From Dyella acidiphila (lineage in GTDB: Bacteria; Pseudomonadota; Gammaproteobacteria; Xanthomonadales; Rhodanobacteraceae): a stretch of DNA of 64,000 bases. The stretch covers positions 1-64,000 of the forward strand of contig NZ_JACZZA010000002.1 of the NCBI RefSeq assembly GCF_014863405.1. The letters run 5' to 3'. Positions 62,475 through 64,000 of this stretch are shown here, piece by piece. How positions within the stretch are numbered: the first letter of the stretch is position 1; the number at the start of each line of letters is the position of its first letter. The notes under the pieces are model-generated. The model did not search any database, was not told the origin of the DNA, and saw nothing but the letters and a program-made list of their open reading frames with translations. The position numbers and the translations under genes are program-made.

Positions 62475-63956
62475 TTACTGCCTCGCTTCGATGCGCATGC
62501 CGCGCGGCGTCAGCCAGCGCTCCACGCCTTCGAACACGCCCTGCACTGCCAGTGCCATCACGGCGGCGGGAATCGCCCCTTCCAGAATCAGGCCGGTATC
62601 GTCCAGGCGAATGCCGGTGACGATCGGCTGGCCATAGCCGCCTGCGCCGATCAAGGCGCCTAGCGTAGCGGTACCTACATTGATCACTGCTGCGGTTTTC
62701 ACGCCGGCCAGAATGGAGCGCATGGCCATCGGCAGCTCCACCCGGCGCAGCCGCACGCCGCGTGGCAGGCCCAGCGCGGCGGCGGATTCGCGCAGATCCG
62801 GCGCAATCCCGCTGAGTCCGGCGCAGGTGTTGCGCACGATCGGCAGCAAGCTATAGAGAAACAGTGCCGCGATCGCCGGCCAGGTGCCGATGCCGAAGAC
62901 CGGAATCATGAACACGAACATCGCCAGCGACGGAATGGTCTGCAGCACGCCGCTGCCGGCCATCACCACCTGCCCCAGACGTTTGGAGCGCGCCGACAGC
63001 ACGCCCAGCGGCACCGCCAGCAGCACTGCCGCCGACAGCGATATCAGCACCAGCCGCAGATGCTCCAGCGTGCGTTGCAGCAGGCGCGCAGCGAAGCTGC
63101 TGCCGCCCTGGTCGGAGGGCACGCCGAGGAAGCCGGCGGCCACATCCGTTTCGCTTTCGCCGTGCAATTTCACCTGCGCATTCATCGAGCGCATCGCGTC
63201 GACCGGAATGCGGCCGGCCAGTTTCTTCAGCACGTCGACAAACGCCGGCGCGCTCTGTTCCAGCGGCAGTCGATAAAGAAATACCGCTTGATAATGCGGG
63301 AAATAGTGCTTGTCGTCGGCAAGCACGCGCAGGTGGTAGTACGGAATTTCCGCGTCGGTGCTGTACAGGTCGATCGCATCCACCGCCTTGCTCACCAGGG
63401 CCCGGTACGACAGCGCGTGATCGAGTCCGCGCACCTGCTTCTGCGGCAGGCCATAACGTTGGCGCAAACCGGGCCAGCCATCGCTGCGATCCATGAACTC
63501 ATTGGAGAAGCCCAGGCGCAGCGCGGGGTGAGCGGCCAGCGCGGAAAGATTGCCGATGCCCAACTGCGCGGCGACATCCTCGCGCATGCCGATGGCATAG
63601 GTATCATCGAAACCCAGCGAATCGGTGATGCCGATGCCCAGCGGCTTGAGCGCCGCGCGCAGGCTGGCGATATCGGCATCGGGCGCCACGTTCTTCAGCA
63701 GTTCGTGGCTGAGCGTGCCGGTGTACTCGGGATAGGCATCGATATCGCCGTGCTGCAGCGCGCGCCAGAGGATGCTGGTGCCACCCAGTTCGCGCTGATG
63801 CTGCGCATCGACTCCGGCCTGCCTGGCCACCAGGCGCGCCATTTCGCCGAGGATTACCGATTCGGTGAATTGCTTGGAACCGATGCGCAGCGGTGCCGCG
63901 AACAGCGCCGGCGCAAACAGCAGCAACAGCAGCAGCGCGCTCCAACGCCGGCTCAT
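62475..63956 (-). CDS. Osmoprotectant-type ABC transporter, fused binding protein and permease
   Basis: The 493-residue protein joins two ABC parts in one chain. After a signal peptide (cleavage near LFAA-PLR), residues about 21-265 form an OpuAC/OpuBC-type substrate-binding domain (LRIGSKQFTESVILGEM; GDIDAYPEYTGTLSHELL; DLYSTDAEIPYYHLRVLADD). Residues about 285-490 form the permease, with the EAA loop (IAPDLRESAAALGLPRGVRLRRVELP) that contacts the ATPase. Family ligands are glycine betaine, choline, carnitine or ergothioneine. Here the binding domain precedes the permease, the reverse of the well-known permease-first fusions such as EgtU. The start overlaps the stop of an ATPase gene (ATGA). 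Confidence 0.88.
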   Translation of the reverse strand: MSRRWSALLLLLLFAPALFAAPLRIGSKQFTESVILGEMARLVARQAGVDAQHQRELGGTSILWRALQHGDIDAYPEYTGTLSHELLKNVAPDADIASLRAALKPLGIGITDSLGFDDTYAIGMREDVAAQLGIGNLSALAAHPALRLGFSNEFMDRSDGWPGLRQRYGLPQKQVRGLDHALSYRALVSKAVDAIDLYSTDAEIPYYHLRVLADDKHYFPHYQAVFLYRLPLEQSAPAFVDVLKKLAGRIPVDAMRSMNAQVKLHGESETDVAAGFLGVPSDQGGSSFAARLLQRTLEHLRLVLISLSAAVLLAVPLGVLSARSKRLGQVVMAGSGVLQTIPSLAMFVFMIPVFGIGTWPAIAALFLYSLLPIVRNTCAGLSGIAPDLRESAAALGLPRGVRLRRVELPMAMRSILAGVKTAAVINVGTATLGALIGAGGYGQPIVTGIRLDDTGLILEGAIPAAVMALAVQGVFEGVERWLTPRGMRIEARQ

Positions 63957-64000
63957 GCGGCGTCGCCCAGGGTGCGCTGCGCCTGCACGAAGCGGGTCAC
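63953..64000 (-). CDS. ABC transporter ATPase, C-terminal end only (window edge)
   Basis: Only the last 15 codons and the stop are inside the window (ending FVQAQRTLGDAA). The stop overlaps the fused permease start by 4 bases, so this is the upstream, translationally coupled gene. From context it should be the OpuCA/ProV-type ATP-binding subunit; no diagnostic motif is within the visible part. Confidence 0.6.
   Translation of the reverse strand: MTRFVQAQRTLGDAA

Overview
The window is a high-GC gammaproteobacterial chromosome segment, most consistent with the Rhodanobacteraceae/Xanthomonadaceae (a Dyella-, Rhodanobacter- or Frateuria-like soil bacterium). This assignment is inference. It rests on a methionine synthase split into two genes, a 180-kDa-type NAD-glutamate dehydrogenase, secreted sedolisin and type V adhesin genes, a fused ArsR-methyltransferase, and dispersed palindromes of a kind I associate with this order. 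No insertion sequence, prophage or CRISPR array is visible. Gene density and coding bias look uniform.

Layout. 1-5.2 kb: a fused E1 2-oxoacid dehydrogenase, a nucleotidyltransferase-like protein, a GNAT acetyltransferase and glutaryl-CoA dehydrogenase, all on the minus strand. 5.2-12.2 kb: a minus-strand catabolic cassette of outer-membrane protein, aldehyde dehydrogenase, MFS transporter, enolase-superfamily protein and GMC oxidoreductase; together these look like uptake and oxidation of a polyol, sugar or sugar acid. 12.9-24.3 kb: a DMT exporter, then an MdtABC-type tripartite pump with its outer-membrane factor and a YdhF-like aldo-keto reductase. 24.4-32.1 kb: a secreted protein of unknown function, 5'-nucleotidase, NAD kinase and NAD-glutamate dehydrogenase. 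32.7-37.0 kb: a second RND pump pair without an outer-membrane factor. 37.1-40.9 kb: sedolisin protease and an acyl-CoA dehydrogenase.

41.0-46.0 kb is a methionine-cycle operon. A candidate S-adenosylhomocysteine riboswitch precedes an ArsR-type regulator fused to a SAM-methyltransferase domain, followed by metH in two pieces. The leader and its first gene could both read S-adenosylhomocysteine/SAM status and tie it to homocysteine remethylation. A LAB_N membrane protein and a tRNA-Val(CAC) with a clear promoter and terminator follow.

47.1-59.6 kb: a 3638-residue autotransporter with an extended signal peptide, many PATR beta-strand repeats, three ~300-residue duplicated modules and a C-terminal barrel, with an AraC-type regulator upstream. 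60.4-64 kb: two stand-alone receiver proteins flanking a small lipoprotein, a small unknown protein, and an osmoprotectant-type ABC transporter in which binding protein and permease are fused, continuing off the right edge into its ATPase.

The strongest unusual signals are the riboswitch plus ArsR-methyltransferase plus split metH arrangement; the duplicated modules of the giant adhesin; Ser/Thr-rich insertions at the same site in two RND pumps; two matching inverted-repeat cassettes placed inside operons; and the enolase-superfamily protein with apparently altered metal and catalytic residues.
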